DNA from: Eukaryota sp. TZLM1-RC
Lineage: Eukaryota; Metamonada: BaSk clade
Length of the DNA stretch: 64,000 bases
NCBI GenBank assembly: GCA_040285825.1
Contig: JAUPSS010000002.1
Coordinates: 1,798,001-1,862,000 of the forward strand
Reading direction: 5' to 3'
The notes below the pieces were generated by a model. It ran no database searches and was not told where the DNA came from. It saw nothing but the letters and a program-made list of their open reading frames with translations. Position numbers and translations under genes: made by a program. Positions 63,677-64,000 of the stretch are shown piece by piece. Every line of letters begins with the position of its first letter. Positions within the stretch are counted from its first letter, which is position 1.

Positions 63677-64000
63677 ATGACCCCCGCAGTGGTGCAACAA
63701 ATTCGGATTGACCTTCCCTTGGTCACTGAGATTTGGGATGAAGCTTTTTTATTGCTTCAATTTTTTCTTCTAAAATTTCCGTTGGTATCTAGAGCTCTAG
63801 TGGAACAGGATGAATGGTTTCTTTTTATGACCGTCATCACCACTAATTCTTTTCCGAAGCCATCCACCTCCAGAGGCCAACACCAATTACTCCATATCTT
63901 TTACAGTGGATTTCTTTCTGATTGCCCACAAGATATGTCACTTGTTTCTTCATCGGAAAATTCTTCAGTGCCTTATAGAAATTCATTCAATCTTTTCCTC
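63677..64000 (+). CDS. N-terminal part of an unidentified gene running off the window
   Basis: From ATG 63677 (MTPAVVQQIRIDLPLVTEIW) the frame is open for 108 codons to the window end. The first 55 residues are helical and hydrophobic (FLLLQFFLLKFPLVSRALVEQDEWFLF), followed by a Ser/Pro-rich stretch. No family is recognised. Being open to the edge, it is likely the first exon of a longer host gene. Confidence 0.5.
   Translation, partial: MTPAVVQQIRIDLPLVTEIWDEAFLLLQFFLLKFPLVSRALVEQDEWFLFMTVITTNSFPKPSTSRGQHQLLHIFYSGFLSDCPQDMSLVSSSENSSVPYRNSFNLFL

Noticed and set aside
1-64000. Ciliate-type genetic code with reassigned stops
   Set aside because: TAA (eIF3c, giant gene), TAG (SmD3, DNA ligase, TLDc) and TGA (LRR, Arp8-like) all end genes at expected places.
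1-64000. tRNA, rRNA or snRNA genes
   Set aside because: I found no B-box-type GGTTCGAATCC or other convincing RNA-gene core by eye; a tRNAscan or Infernal run would be decisive.

Overview
This window is nuclear DNA of an AT-rich, intron-poor unicellular eukaryote; I cannot name the lineage. The evidence is eukaryote-specific genes (SmD3, eIF3c, an ATP-dependent DNA ligase I, an Arp8-like actin-related protein, a TLDc protein), several non-LTR retrotransposons, an LTR element and TIR transposons. TAA, TAG and TGA all end real genes, so the code looks standard. Where introns can be inferred they are tiny (26-39 nt, mostly GTATGT or GTTTGT to AG).

Layout: 0-12 kb is a retrotransposon graveyard. 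It holds 5'-truncated or frame-broken copies of three subfamilies of one non-LTR type, with reverse transcriptase, a C-terminal Cys/His knuckle and an R-G/A-D-x(n)-D restriction-like endonuclease. Two copies have clean 12-bp target-site duplications. 12-13.5 kb has orphan minus-strand exons. 13.46-15.7 kb carries a Fanzor/TnpB-like gene whose two in-frame stops could each be removed by a 36-nt intron. 15.9-20 kb is a compact host cluster: SmD3, an unknown 278-aa protein, an LRR protein with Lys/Gly tails at both ends, and a beta-propeller protein. 20-23 kb is another retrotransposon copy with a second one nested in it. 23.3-25.1 kb is a multi-pass membrane protein gene with several ultra-short introns.

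25.4-40.1 kb is one giant minus-strand gene, about 4,860 aa, encoding a secreted, repeat-built, beta-solenoid-like protein. A 27-nt intron joins its signal-peptide exon to the long exon. Just upstream, 40.15-42.05 kb is a MULE-type transposon with a 9-bp target duplication and a transposase remnant. A 663-bp MITE with an 8-bp target duplication is inserted in its right inverted repeat. 42-46 kb is largely empty. 46-48.1 kb is eIF3c. 48.15-53.06 kb is a retrotransposon interrupted by a tandem dimer of a short-LTR (96 bp) non-autonomous element that carries a 187-aa ORF. 54-57 kb has DNA ligase I and a TLDc gene. 57.7-58.5 kb is another retrotransposon fragment. 59.4-61 kb is the Arp8-like gene. 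The end of the window has retroelement relics and the start of an unidentified gene.

The host genes are mostly housekeeping (splicing, translation initiation, DNA replication, chromatin) and form no pathway or operon. The notable biology is the layered mobile-element history, the Fanzor-like gene, the tiny introns and the giant secreted protein. Several elements sit within about 30-75 bp upstream of host start codons.
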